Below, in pieces: positions 1 through 7,644 of a stretch of DNA of 64,000 nt (position 1 is the stretch's first letter; the number at the start of each line of letters is the position of its first letter). Under the pieces are notes generated by a model. That model searched no databases. It was given only the letters and a program-made list of their open reading frames with translations, and was not told the DNA's origin. The stretch lies in assembly GCA_016281535.1 (NCBI GenBank), contig JAEEIT010000131.1, forward strand, positions 37,870-101,869. The letters run 5' to 3'. The DNA comes from Clostridia bacterium (lineage in GTDB: Bacteria; Bacillota; Clostridia; Saccharofermentanales; Saccharofermentanaceae). Both the position numbers and the translations under genes were made by a program.

Positions 1-511
1 CGTCAGGCGTAAATCCGATAGAGGGAAGCTCCTCGGTTTCGCAGTAGCGTTCCATGCAGGAAGAACCATGTTCTTCATCTGTACCGACAACAAGACGTAC
101 GCGGAAATCAGGATCCGGATGGTTTTCTTTAAAGCGGAGCATAGCCATATATGTGGCGGCTACCGGTCCCTTGTCATCGACGACGCCGCGTCCGCGGAAA
201 TACTCGTCATCCCATGAAAGTGTAAAGGGCTCCGTTTCCCAGCCACGGCCTTCCGGAACCACATCGAGATGACCCAGCACCGCCAGAAGCGGCCCACGGG
301 TTCCCCATTGGACGTATCCGGCCTTGTTTCCGACATTCTCCGTGATGAAACCGTCGGATGCGGCGCGATCAAGAAAAAAGGTCAGAACCTCTTTCGGATA
401 TCGGCCATACGGGGCACCCTGTTCAGGTTCTCCCTTGACGCTCGGAATCGCTATCAGGTCAGAAAGAAGTGCGGTAAAATCACGGATTTCCTGTTCGGTA
501 AGTCTTTTCAT
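1..511 (-). CDS. M20-family dipeptidase (PepV/Sapep-like), 5' part only
   Basis: The minus-strand frame opens at ATG 509-511 (MKRLTEQEIRDF) and stays open to the window edge, about 170 codons. It carries metallopeptidase M20 signatures: the first metal-binding segment LGHLDVVPEG with a following Trp, the GRGVVDDKGP segment holding the bridging Asp, and GTDEEHGSSCM with the catalytic Glu-Glu pair. These fit zinc-dependent cytosolic dipeptidases of the PepV/Sapep type, usually about 460 residues, which cleave small peptides and beta-Ala dipeptides. The C-terminal half, including the lid domain and last metal ligands, lies outside the window, so the exact subfamily is open. It is divergent from rpsB and shares the intergenic region 512-694. 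Confidence 0.9.
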   Translation of the reverse strand, partial: MKRLTEQEIRDFTALLSDLIAIPSVKGEPEQGAPYGRYPKEVLTFFLDRAASDGFITENVGNKAGYVQWGTRGPLLAVLGHLDVVPEGRGWETEPFTLSWDDEYFRGRGVVDDKGPVAATYMAMLRFKENHPDPDFRVRLVVGTDEEHGSSCMERYCETEELPSIGFTPD

Positions 512-575
512 GAGAGTTTTTCCTCGATTTTCTGTTTGAATTGCCGTTTTTGGACGATTTTCTTTCGAAAAGCTC

Positions 576-604
576 TTGCCAATACGACTTCTTCATTGTA
601 TCAT
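576..604 (+). promoter_or_regulatory. putative sigma-A promoter of rpsB-tsf
   Basis: TTGCCA (576-581) and TATCAT (599-604) are separated by 17 bp, with a TG directly before the -10. Transcription would start near 611 and give a leader of about 85 nt before rpsB. Inferred from pattern only. Confidence 0.5.
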
Positions 605-622
605 TTGAAAGGCTAAAAATCA

Positions 623-670
623 CACAAGGGTATAGCTTTTGTTCTCCGGATGACCGGAGTGAACCTTGTG
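623..670 (+). promoter_or_regulatory. nested hairpin in rpsB 5' leader
   Basis: CACAAGG (623-629) pairs with CCTTGTG (664-670). Inside it CTCCGG (644-649) pairs with CCGGAG (654-659) around a 4-nt loop. The structure ends 11 nt before the GGAGG of rpsB. rpsB leaders in several bacteria bind S2 for autogenous control, so this is a candidate S2-responsive element. No T-run follows, so control would be translational rather than by termination. The role is inferred. Confidence 0.4.
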
Positions 671-694
671 GAAGAACAAACAGGAGGATTTTTT

Positions 695-1465
695 ATGTCA
701 ACTATTTCTATGAAGCAGCTTCTTGAAGCAGGTGTGCATTTCGGTCATCAGACACGTCGCTGGAACCCGAAAATGGCAGAGTATATCTTCACGGAGCGTA
801 ACAACATCCACATCATCGATCTGCAGAAGACAGTGAAGAAGACAGAGGAAGCGTATGACTTCGTTCGTTCTATCGCTGCTGACGGCGGTAACGTTCTCTT
901 CGTCGGTACGAAGAAGCAGGCTCAGGATTCCATCGCGGAAGAAGCTGTTCGCTGCAATATGTTCTTCATCAACAACCGTTGGCTCGGTGGTACACTCACA
1001 AACTTTAAGACAATCGAGAAGAGACTGGCTCGTCTTGCTGAACTGAAGACCATGTCTGAGGACGGTTCCTTCGATCTTCGTACGAAGAAGGAAGTTGCGA
1101 AGCTTAAGCTCGAGATGGAGAAGCTCGACAAGAACCTCGGCGGTATTCAGGGTATGAAGAGACTTCCGGCCTGCCTGTTTATCGTAGACACGAAGAAAGA
1201 GCACCTGGCTGTTGCGGAAGCACGCCGTCTGGGTATTCCGGTAGTAGCTATCGTAGATACGAACTGTGATCCGGAAGAAGTTGATTACGTTATCCCGGGT
1301 AACGATGACGCGATCCGTGCGGTGAAGCTCATTGCGGGCCATATGGCGGATGCGGTTCTCGAAGGCCGTCAGGGCGAGCAGCTCGACGTTCCGGCTGAGG
1401 AAGCGGAAGAGGTATCTGAGGAAGTGGCTGAGGAAGCAGTTTCTGAGGCTCCGGCTGAAGCATAA
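695..1465 (+). CDS. rpsB: 30S ribosomal protein S2
   Basis: S2 is a component of the small ribosomal subunit, needed with S1 for mRNA docking. The 256-residue product begins [18 protein letters not shown] and carries the S2 family signatures [15 protein letters not shown] and [12 protein letters not shown], plus the late [21 protein letters not shown] segment. ATG 695 is chosen over an upstream in-frame ATG at 650 because AGGAGG (683-688) sits at proper spacing before it and the family starts there. The C-terminus is an acidic Glu/Ala-rich tail, common in clostridial S2. It is followed after 53 bp by tsf, the usual rpsB-tsf operon, probably driven by the promoter at 576-604. Confidence 0.97.
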   Translation: MSTISMKQLLEAGVHFGHQTRRWNPKMAEYIFTERNNIHIIDLQKTVKKTEEAYDFVRSIAADGGNVLFVGTKKQAQDSIAEEAVRCNMFFINNRWLGGTLTNFKTIEKRLARLAELKTMSEDGSFDLRTKKEVAKLKLEMEKLDKNLGGIQGMKRLPACLFIVDTKKEHLAVAEARRLGIPVVAIVDTNCDPEEVDYVIPGNDDAIRAVKLIAGHMADAVLEGRQGEQLDVPAEEAEEVSEEVAEEAVSEAPAEA

Positions 1466-1518
1466 TCAGTGCTTCGCACATATCGAAATGATAAATTATT
1501 AATTCGGAGGATATAACA

Positions 1519-2457
1519 ATGGCTGAAATTAGTGCTGCACAGGTTAAGGAACTTCGTGATATGACAGGTTCCGGTATTATGGATTGTAAGAGAGCTCTTC
1601 AGGCGTCTGAAGGCGATATCGAGAAGGCGGTTGCATGGCTTCGTGAGAAGGGCATCGCTAAGGCTGAGAAGAAGTCCGCCAGAGTTGCTGCTGAGGGTGC
1701 AGTAATCGCTAAGATCGCAGACGACAAGAAGTCCGGTGTTCTCGTTGAGATCAACATTGAGACAGACTTTGCTGCAAATACAGATAAGTTCAAGGCTTTC
1801 GCAGATGCAGTAGCTACTCACATTCTTGCTAAGAAGCCGGCTTCTATTGAAGATCTTATGGCTCAGACACTTTACAACGATGATTCCAAGACAGTAGAGC
1901 TTTTCCAGAAGGAAGCTATCGCGGATATCGGAGAGAATACTTCTATCAGAAGATTCGTAGTATATGAAGTAGAGGGCAACGGCGCGGTTGCTTCTTACAT
2001 CCATATGGGTGGTAAGATCGGTGTATTCGTTGATCTTGCAACAGAAGATGATTCCGTTATCGCTAAGGCTGAGTTTGCTGACTTTGCTAAGGATATCGCC
2101 ATGCAGATCGCTGCTGCGAATCCGAAGTGGCTCACACGTGAAGACGTTCCGGCTGCTGAGATCGAGAAAGAAACAGAGATCATCATTAACAAGAACCTCA
2201 ACGAAGGCAAGCCGGAGAAGATCATCAGAGAGAGAATCCTTCCGGGTAACATCGAGAAGTTCTACAAAGAGAACTGCCTCGTAGAGCAGGAATTCGTTAA
2301 GGATGATTCCAAGTCCATCGCTACATACATGAAGGAGAGATCTTCCGCTATGGGTCAGAACATCTCCATCCGCCGCTTTACCCGCTTCGAAATGGGTGAG
2401 GGTATTGCCAAGAAGGAAGAGAACTTTGCTGAAGAAGTTATGAAGCAGATCCAGTAA
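1519..2457 (+). CDS. tsf: Elongation factor Ts
   Basis: EF-Ts is the cytosolic nucleotide-exchange factor that regenerates EF-Tu-GTP. The 312-residue product begins with the UBA-like domain (AAQVKELRDMTGSGIMDCKRAL) and contains the dimerisation-core motif EINIETDFAANTDKF, both diagnostic. Length is within the bacterial range. Start ATG 1519 follows a GGAGG at 1506-1510. It is the second gene of the rpsB-tsf unit and is closed by a strong intrinsic terminator at 2484-2517, so pyrH must be transcribed separately. Confidence 0.97.
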   Translation: MAEISAAQVKELRDMTGSGIMDCKRALQASEGDIEKAVAWLREKGIAKAEKKSARVAAEGAVIAKIADDKKSGVLVEINIETDFAANTDKFKAFADAVATHILAKKPASIEDLMAQTLYNDDSKTVELFQKEAIADIGENTSIRRFVVYEVEGNGAVASYIHMGGKIGVFVDLATEDDSVIAKAEFADFAKDIAMQIAAANPKWLTREDVPAAEIEKETEIIINKNLNEGKPEKIIRERILPGNIEKFYKENCLVEQEFVKDDSKSIATYMKERSSAMGQNISIRRFTRFEMGEGIAKKEENFAEEVMKQIQ

Positions 2458-2483
2458 TCTTCGTTACAGATTTAGAAAATGAG

Positions 2484-2517
2484 AGAGACAGTTGTGTATC
2501 AACTGTCTCTTTTTTAT
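2484..2517 (+). terminator. Rho-independent terminator after tsf
   Basis: An 11-bp perfect stem, AGAGACAGTTG (2484-2494) with CAACTGTCTCT (2500-2510), has a 5-nt loop and is followed by a T-run. Ends the rpsB-tsf transcript. Confidence 0.92.
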
Positions 2518-2595
2518 TCTGTAAAGTCTTTCCCTTGATTTGATTTTTGTTACAATAGTATTCGGAAAAAAGAAAGAAGAGAGGAACAAGAGGCT

Positions 2596-3318
2596 ATGAA
2601 GATCCTGATCGTGCGTCATGGTGACCCGGATTATGAGGGCGACTGTCTGACCGAGCTGGGGAAACGGGAAGTCGAGCTGCTATCTGAGAGAATGAAGAAC
2701 ATACATGCAGATGCCTGTTACTGTTCTCCTTTGGGGAGAGCGAAGCAGACTGCGGAGCCGTGCCTTCGGAAGATGGGCATGGAGGCAGAGGTGATGGAGT
2801 GGCTTCGGGAGTTCGCACCGAAAGTCCAGCGCCCTGAGAAACTCGGTGTGGCCTGGGACTGGGTGCCGGGTGACTGGATGACGATGCCGGATGCTTTCGA
2901 TTTCGACAAGTGGACGGAATACCCGGCCTTGAAGGAAGCACATGTACGTGAGGAGCGTGATTGGGTCTATGCCGAGTTCGAGAAACTTCTCGAGAAACAC
3001 GGCTATAGAAAAGAAGGAAAGTGGTTCCGGGCGGAGCGTCCGAATAACGATACGATCGTGCTGTTCTGTCATTATGGGCTGGAGGCGGTGCTCCTGTCGT
3101 ATCTTCTGAACCTGTCGCCGTTTGTTATGTGGCATGCCATGATGGCAGCCCCCACCTCCGTGACGACTGTCGTGACCGAGGAGCGAAGAGAAGGGATCGC
3201 CCAGTTCCGGATGCTGTCTTTCGGAGACTGTTCGCACTTGCTAAATGCAGGTATGGAACCCTCCTTTTCGGGCCGTTTCCGGGAGTGCTATACGAATGAA
3301 TATGAGAGAAAAGATTAA
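2596..3318 (+). CDS. Histidine phosphatase family protein (phosphoglycerate mutase-like)
   Basis: A 240-residue cytosolic protein of the two-histidine phosphatase clan. The N-terminal LIVRHGDPDY carries the RHG motif with the phospho-accepting His, CYCSPLGRAKQTAE is the typical substrate-loop segment, and VLFCHYGLEAVLL (about residues 154-166) supplies the second catalytic His. The substrate cannot be told from sequence; relatives include cofactor-dependent mutases, alpha-ribazole phosphatases and broad-specificity phosphatases. Start ATG 2596 is preceded by the purine-rich gaagagaggaacaagagg. It stands alone between the tsf terminator and pyrH, interrupting the usual tsf-pyrH order. A -10-like TACAAT lies at 2551-2556, but no good -35 is seen. 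Confidence 0.85.
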   Translation: MKILIVRHGDPDYEGDCLTELGKREVELLSERMKNIHADACYCSPLGRAKQTAEPCLRKMGMEAEVMEWLREFAPKVQRPEKLGVAWDWVPGDWMTMPDAFDFDKWTEYPALKEAHVREERDWVYAEFEKLLEKHGYRKEGKWFRAERPNNDTIVLFCHYGLEAVLLSYLLNLSPFVMWHAMMAAPTSVTTVVTEERREGIAQFRMLSFGDCSHLLNAGMEPSFSGRFRECYTNEYERKD

Positions 3319-3406
3319 AAATCGAAAAAATCGGTCTTTTGTCTTTTCAGAATTTGGAATTAACGATACAATTATTTCTATATAGGAAACAGTGGAGGAA
3401 AAGCTT

Positions 3407-4114
3407 ATGAGCGAGCCTGTCTATAAGAGGATCCTTCTTAAGATCAGCGGAGAAGCGCTGGCCGGTGAGAAGAAGGTCGGTATTGATGATGAGACCGTCA
3501 AGAAGATCTGTTCGGAAATCAAGAAAGTGGCGGATCTCGGCGTTGAGGTTGCCGTTGTCGTCGGAGGAGGTAACTTCTGGAGAGGCAGATCCAGCGAGAA
3601 CATGGACCGCGTTACGGCTGACCACATGGGAATGCTTGCCACGTTGATGAATGCGCTGGCTATCTCTGATGCACTTGAACAGGAAGGGGCAATCACACGT
3701 GTCATGTCAGCTATAGATGTCCGGCAGATGGCGGAACCGTATATCAGGAAGCGCGCGGTCCGTCACCTCGAGAAGAAGAGAATCGTCATCTTCGCTTGTG
3801 GTACGGGTAACCCGTTCTTCAGCACAGATACAGGAGCGGCACTCCGCGCGACGGAGATCGAGGCCGATATCTTCTGTAAAGCCACGATGGTGGACGGTGT
3901 GTATGACAAGGATCCGCACAAGTATCCGGATGCGGTGAAGTATAAGACCATCTCTCATGACGAGGTCTTAAGCAAGAATCTCAAAGTCATGGATGCAACT
4001 GCCGCTGCGCTTTGCCGTGATAATCAGACGAAGATCATGGTTTTCTCCATGGAAGAACCGGGAAATATCGTCCGGGTCGTACTGGGCGAAGATATAGGAA
4101 CGATCGTCTGCTGA
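3407..4114 (+). CDS. pyrH: Uridylate kinase (UMP kinase)
   Basis: PyrH phosphorylates UMP to UDP in pyrimidine nucleotide synthesis and belongs to the amino-acid-kinase fold. The 235-residue product shows [14 protein letters not shown] at the N-terminus (phosphate-binding Lys), [31 protein letters not shown] (acceptor and nucleotide sites) and [13 protein letters not shown] 3407 is preferred to an in-frame GTG at 3392 because GGAGG (3394-3398) precedes it by 8 nt and would fall inside the longer version. A -10-like TACAAT (3367-3372) lies just upstream. frr follows 31 bp later, the usual pyrH-frr pair. Confidence 0.97.
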   Translation: MSEPVYKRILLKISGEALAGEKKVGIDDETVKKICSEIKKVADLGVEVAVVVGGGNFWRGRSSENMDRVTADHMGMLATLMNALAISDALEQEGAITRVMSAIDVRQMAEPYIRKRAVRHLEKKRIVIFACGTGNPFFSTDTGAALRATEIEADIFCKATMVDGVYDKDPHKYPDAVKYKTISHDEVLSKNLKVMDATAAALCRDNQTKIMVFSMEEPGNIVRVVLGEDIGTIVC

Positions 4115-4145
4115 TCGTATTATCAGATTGAAGGAGGAATGAACT

Positions 4146-4718
4146 ATGCCAATGCAGGAAATCACGAAAGATGTATACGCCTTTTATGAGGATCGTATGA
4201 AGAAGACCATTACGAACCTTCAGGAGAATTTTAATGCGATCCGTGCCGGCCGTGCGAATCCGCACGTACTCGACCGCATCACCGTGGACTACTACGGAAC
4301 ACAGTCCCAGCTGAATGCTGTTGCGAATATCCAGGTACCGGAGCCGAGAATGATCACCCTGACACCATGGGATCCGTCCATGCTCCGTGAGATCGAGAAA
4401 GCGATCCAGTCTTCTGACCTCGGCATTAATCCGAGTAATGACGGTAAGATGATCCGTCTGGTATTCCCGATCCTTACCGAGGAACGCCGTAAGGAACTCG
4501 TGAAGAGCGTTATGAAATATGGTGAAGAAGCGAAGGTTGCGATCAGAAATATCCGCCGTGAGGGTATTGATAAGTATCGTGGAATCCATAAGAAGAAAGA
4601 ACTGACAGATGACGATCTGGCAGATTTTGAAGAGCAGATGCAGAAACTCACTGACCGCTATGTGAAAGAGGTCGACAAGTGCTGCGAAGCGAAGCAGAAG
4701 GATCTTATGGAAATCTGA
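4146..4718 (+). CDS. frr: Ribosome recycling factor
   Basis: RRF acts with EF-G to split post-termination ribosomes. The product is 190 residues against about 185 for the family. It has the conserved NFNAIRAGRANPHVLDRITVD segment in domain I and the C-terminal helix region IRNIRREG followed by DDLADFEEQMQKLTDRYVKEVD. ATG 4146 follows AGGAGG (4132-4137). It is followed by a terminator-like hairpin (4748-4788) that abuts uppS, so pyrH-frr transcripts may end or be attenuated there. Confidence 0.97.
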   Translation: MPMQEITKDVYAFYEDRMKKTITNLQENFNAIRAGRANPHVLDRITVDYYGTQSQLNAVANIQVPEPRMITLTPWDPSMLREIEKAIQSSDLGINPSNDGKMIRLVFPILTEERRKELVKSVMKYGEEAKVAIRNIRREGIDKYRGIHKKKELTDDDLADFEEQMQKLTDRYVKEVDKCCEAKQKDLMEI

Positions 4719-4747
4719 TCTTTCAGGATCGAATTGCTAAAATCAAG

Positions 4748-4788
4748 GGTGTCTCGGACTCAGTCTTGATAGGAGACACCTTCTTTTT
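4748..4788 (+). terminator. Terminator-like hairpin between frr and uppS, covering the uppS SD
   Basis: GGTGTCTC (4748-4755) pairs with GAGACACC (4773-4780), followed by ttcttttt. The AGGAG at 4771-4775, the only good ribosome binding site for ATG 4789, lies partly in the 3' arm. The hairpin could therefore end pyrH-frr transcripts and also hide the uppS start in read-through RNA. The structure is seen directly; the regulatory role is inferred. Confidence 0.75.
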
Positions 4789-5592
4789 ATGAGGAAAGGT
4801 ATGCGACAGGAAGAATCAAAGTTCCCGTTATTCTCGAAGAAAAAGCAGGCGGAGGTGGATCCGTCCGAACTGAAGATTCCGACTCATCTTGCGGTCATTA
4901 TGGATGGCAATGGAAGATGGGCGAAGAAGCGTATGCTTCCGCGTTCTGCCGGGCATCGGGCCGGAGCGGATAATCTGAAGACTCTATGTAAGAACTGTGG
5001 TCACTACGGGATCAAGTATGTGACTGTATATGCATTCTCGACAGAGAACTGGTCGAGACCGGAAAGTGAAGTCCATACTCTGATGGAACTCTTCGTTGAG
5101 TATTTCGACCGTTACGATCCCGAGCTGGAGAAGGAAGGGATCCGTGTCCGCTTCAGCGGGGATATCGCCGCACTTCCGCAGAATGTCCAGGATGTCTGCA
5201 GGCGTGCCGAGGAAGGCAGTAAGCACAGAGATAAGATGACACTGATCGTGGCCTTTAATTACGGAGGCAGAAGAGAAATCATTCAGGCGGCACAGAAGCT
5301 GGCGGAGAAGGTAAAAGCCGGTCAGATCCGAAGCGAGGATATTACGGAAGAGCTGTTCGCACAGAATCTGTATCTGCCGGATGTACCGGATCCGGATCTG
5401 ATCATCCGTCCGAGCGGAGAAGAGAGGACCTCGAATTTCCTTGTATGGGAAGGTGCCTACTCGGAACTGTGGTTTTCGGATGTGCTGTGGCCGGATTTCG
5501 GCATGAAGGAATTAACCGATGCCCTGATTGCGTATACGAAGAGAGACCGTCGATTCGGAGGGCTTTCGCAGGAAAAGAAGGGTGAAGAGTAA
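4789..5592 (+). CDS. uppS: Isoprenyl transferase (undecaprenyl diphosphate synthase)
   Basis: This cis-prenyltransferase condenses isopentenyl diphosphate onto farnesyl diphosphate to make the C55 lipid carrier for cell-wall synthesis. Signatures are VIMDGNGRWAKKR (catalytic Asp and diphosphate-binding loop, about residue 36), YAFSTENWSRP, and the C-terminal IIRPSGEERTSNFLVWEGAY. The 267-residue length is normal, with a poorly conserved N-terminal extension. The start is uncertain. ATG 4789 has AGGAG 13 nt upstream inside the hairpin arm; ATG 4801 has AGGAAAGG almost touching it. cdsA follows after 3 bp, starting the uppS-cdsA-dxr-rseP-ispG envelope and isoprenoid run. Confidence 0.95.
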   Translation: MRKGMRQEESKFPLFSKKKQAEVDPSELKIPTHLAVIMDGNGRWAKKRMLPRSAGHRAGADNLKTLCKNCGHYGIKYVTVYAFSTENWSRPESEVHTLMELFVEYFDRYDPELEKEGIRVRFSGDIAALPQNVQDVCRRAEEGSKHRDKMTLIVAFNYGGRREIIQAAQKLAEKVKAGQIRSEDITEELFAQNLYLPDVPDPDLIIRPSGEERTSNFLVWEGAYSELWFSDVLWPDFGMKELTDALIAYTKRDRRFGGLSQEKKGEE

Positions 5593-5595
5593 TAC

Positions 5596-6462
5596 ATGAA
5601 ACAAAGGATCATTACAGGCGCTATATTCACGATCGTAGTTCTCGCACTGGTACTGCCGGCTTATTTCGTTCCGGCGGTCCTTCTGCTGTTTACGGGGATC
5701 GTGACTGTTCTTGCTCTTTATGAGATGATCAAGGCCGCTCGTGAGACGGAGAAAGAAATGTCCGCGGTGGTTACGGTGATCGGTGGATTCTTAAGTTTTC
5801 TGCCGCTGGCTATATGGGCATATAAGGGTACACCGTCACAGGGTTTCACACTCTATGCACTGGTGACCTTGATCTACTGTTTCATTACGACGATGATCCC
5901 GCCGCTTCTGAAAGAACATCCGGAGGCGATCCGTTCGGGTTTCGCATCCTCACTCATCATCATGTATATCTCGTTCCCGATTGCGTGCACTCATGTCATG
6001 ATGTATCTCATGCCTAAGGGCTGGTTCTTCGTGGTGATTGGCCTTTTCGCTCCGTGGATCTCGGATACTTTCGCGTATTTTTGCGGGTCATTCTTCGGTA
6101 AACACAAGATCGTTCCGCATATCAGCCCGAAGAAGACGTGGGAAGGATGCGTAGGGGGAGCGCTCTTTACGGCGATTCTGACGACAGCATTCTTCGCCTT
6201 TGTACTTAAGAATGTCATCGAAGTGAACATGCCGTTCTGGCTCTTTATCGTACTGGCATCTGTTTTCGGGTTCCTGCTTTCCTGCGTGTCCCAGCTGGGT
6301 GACTGGATGGCTTCGAGTATCAAGAGACTTGTCGGTATTAAAGATTTCGGTAATTTCATGCCCGGACACGGCGGCATCATGGACCGCTTCGATAGTGCAT
6401 TCTTTACCCTGCCTGTTGCGCTGGGACTTGCATTTGTGGTGTATTGGGGAGGCGGCGCATGA
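5596..6462 (+). CDS. cdsA: Phosphatidate cytidylyltransferase
   Basis: CdsA makes CDP-diacylglycerol from phosphatidate and CTP at the cytoplasmic membrane, feeding all phospholipid headgroup pathways. The 288-residue product is largely hydrophobic, with about seven to eight apparent membrane segments. It bears the family signature near the C-terminus: SQLGDWMASSIKRLVGIKDF then MPGHGGIMDRFDS, with the catalytic Asp residues. An earlier motif is SDTFAYFCGSFFGKHK followed by SPKKTWEG. The start lies 3 bp after uppS, and the stop overlaps the dxr start as ATGA, so translation is likely coupled. The downstream psd at 34431 would use serine-derived lipid made from its product. Confidence 0.96.
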   Translation: MKQRIITGAIFTIVVLALVLPAYFVPAVLLLFTGIVTVLALYEMIKAARETEKEMSAVVTVIGGFLSFLPLAIWAYKGTPSQGFTLYALVTLIYCFITTMIPPLLKEHPEAIRSGFASSLIIMYISFPIACTHVMMYLMPKGWFFVVIGLFAPWISDTFAYFCGSFFGKHKIVPHISPKKTWEGCVGGALFTAILTTAFFAFVLKNVIEVNMPFWLFIVLASVFGFLLSCVSQLGDWMASSIKRLVGIKDFGNFMPGHGGIMDRFDSAFFTLPVALGLAFVVYWGGGA

Positions 6463-7625
6463 GACAGCTCTGTATTCTGGGTTCTACCGGTTCGATCGGT
6501 ACGCAGACACTGGAAGTCGTCAGAAACTTCCCGGAAGAATTCCGTGTGATTGCCATGACCTGTGGCGGTAATATTGCGCTTCTTTCTGAACAGATCAAGG
6601 AATTCGCTCCGGCATATGTCAGTGTGTCCACAGAAGAGAAGCGTAAGGAGCTGCTCGGGATGCTGCCGTCGGATGCTTCTGTCGAAGTGCTCTGTGGAGA
6701 TGAAGGAAATATATCGTGTGCGACACTTCCTGAAGTAGACTGTGTCGTGGCTGCGATGGTGGGAATGAAAGGTCTTCCTTCTGTGGTCGCTGCGATTTCG
6801 AAAGGGAAAGATATTGCACTTGCGAATAAAGAGACACTTGTGGCCGGCGGATCTGTTGTCATGCCTCTCATCAAAGAAAAGAATGTTGCACTTCTGCCTG
6901 TAGATTCCGAACACTCGGCGATCTGGCAGTGTCTGATGGGGCAGCCGGAGGGGTCTCTGAAACGGATCCTGCTGACTGCTTCGGGAGGCCCGTTCCGGGG
7001 ATTTTGCCGTGAACAGCTGGAGAAAGTGACGATCAGTGATGCACTGGCACATCCGACGTGGAAGATGGGCGGTAAGATTACGATCGACTCGGCGAGTATG
7101 ATGAATAAAGGCCTGGAGATCATCGAAGCTTCCTGGCTCTTCGACGTCCCGGTTGACCGTATCGAAGTGGTGGTTCATCCGCAGAGCATCGTCCATTCCA
7201 TGATCGAGCTGAGGGATGGCTCGGTACTGGGACAGATGGGTTTCCCGAATATGATGATGCCGATCCAGGTCGCACTGTTCTATCCGAGAAGAAGTGAATG
7301 TATCTGCAGGCCATTCTCTCCATTCGACACAAGCTCCTGTAACCTGACTTTCGAGCCGTGTGACCGGAAAGTATTCCGTCTGGTAGATATGGCGTACTAT
7401 GCGGGAAGATGTGGTGGAACACTGCCGGTTGCCATGAATGCGGCGAACGAGGTCGTGGTCGCGGATTTCCTTTCCGGCCGTGCCTCTTTCCTGGATATCG
7501 AGAGAACCGTGGAACAAGTTATGGAGAAACATGAAGCCGAGGGTGTGATCAAGAAGCCGTCACTGGAAGATATTTTTGCTGTGGATGCATGGGCAAGAAA
7601 CCTGGCATCTGCGATGAGAAAGTAA
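6459..7625 (+). CDS. dxr: 1-deoxy-D-xylulose-5-phosphate reductoisomerase
   Basis: Dxr performs the committed NADPH-dependent step of the MEP isoprenoid pathway, making MEP from DXP. The 388-residue product starts MRQLCILGSTGSIGTQTLEV (NADPH-binding Rossmann loop). It has the metal and substrate segments LPVDSEHSAIWQCL, LLTASGGPF and HPTWKMGGKITIDSASMMNK. ATG 6459 overlaps the cdsA stop by 4 bp; an in-frame start at 6444 would lie inside cdsA and is not needed. Together with ispG downstream it shows that the organism makes isoprenoids by the MEP route, feeding uppS. Confidence 0.97.
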   Translation: MRQLCILGSTGSIGTQTLEVVRNFPEEFRVIAMTCGGNIALLSEQIKEFAPAYVSVSTEEKRKELLGMLPSDASVEVLCGDEGNISCATLPEVDCVVAAMVGMKGLPSVVAAISKGKDIALANKETLVAGGSVVMPLIKEKNVALLPVDSEHSAIWQCLMGQPEGSLKRILLTASGGPFRGFCREQLEKVTISDALAHPTWKMGGKITIDSASMMNKGLEIIEASWLFDVPVDRIEVVVHPQSIVHSMIELRDGSVLGQMGFPNMMMPIQVALFYPRRSECICRPFSPFDTSSCNLTFEPCDRKVFRLVDMAYYAGRCGGTLPVAMNAANEVVVADFLSGRASFLDIERTVEQVMEKHEAEGVIKKPSLEDIFAVDAWARNLASAMRK

Positions 7626-7644
7626 GGAGAAGGTCCGAAATATA

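Noticed and set aside
650..694. Longer rpsB start at 650
   Set aside because: Lies inside the leader hairpin and has no SD; S2 proteins start at the 695 residue set.
2535..2556. Promoter TTGATT...TACAAT before the histidine phosphatase
   Set aside because: The two boxes are only 10 bp apart, too close for sigma-A; only the -10 may be real.
5991..7532. A 513-codon minus-strand frame across cdsA and dxr
   Set aside because: Antisense to two well-identified genes, no ribosome binding site or motif; an artefact of codon bias.
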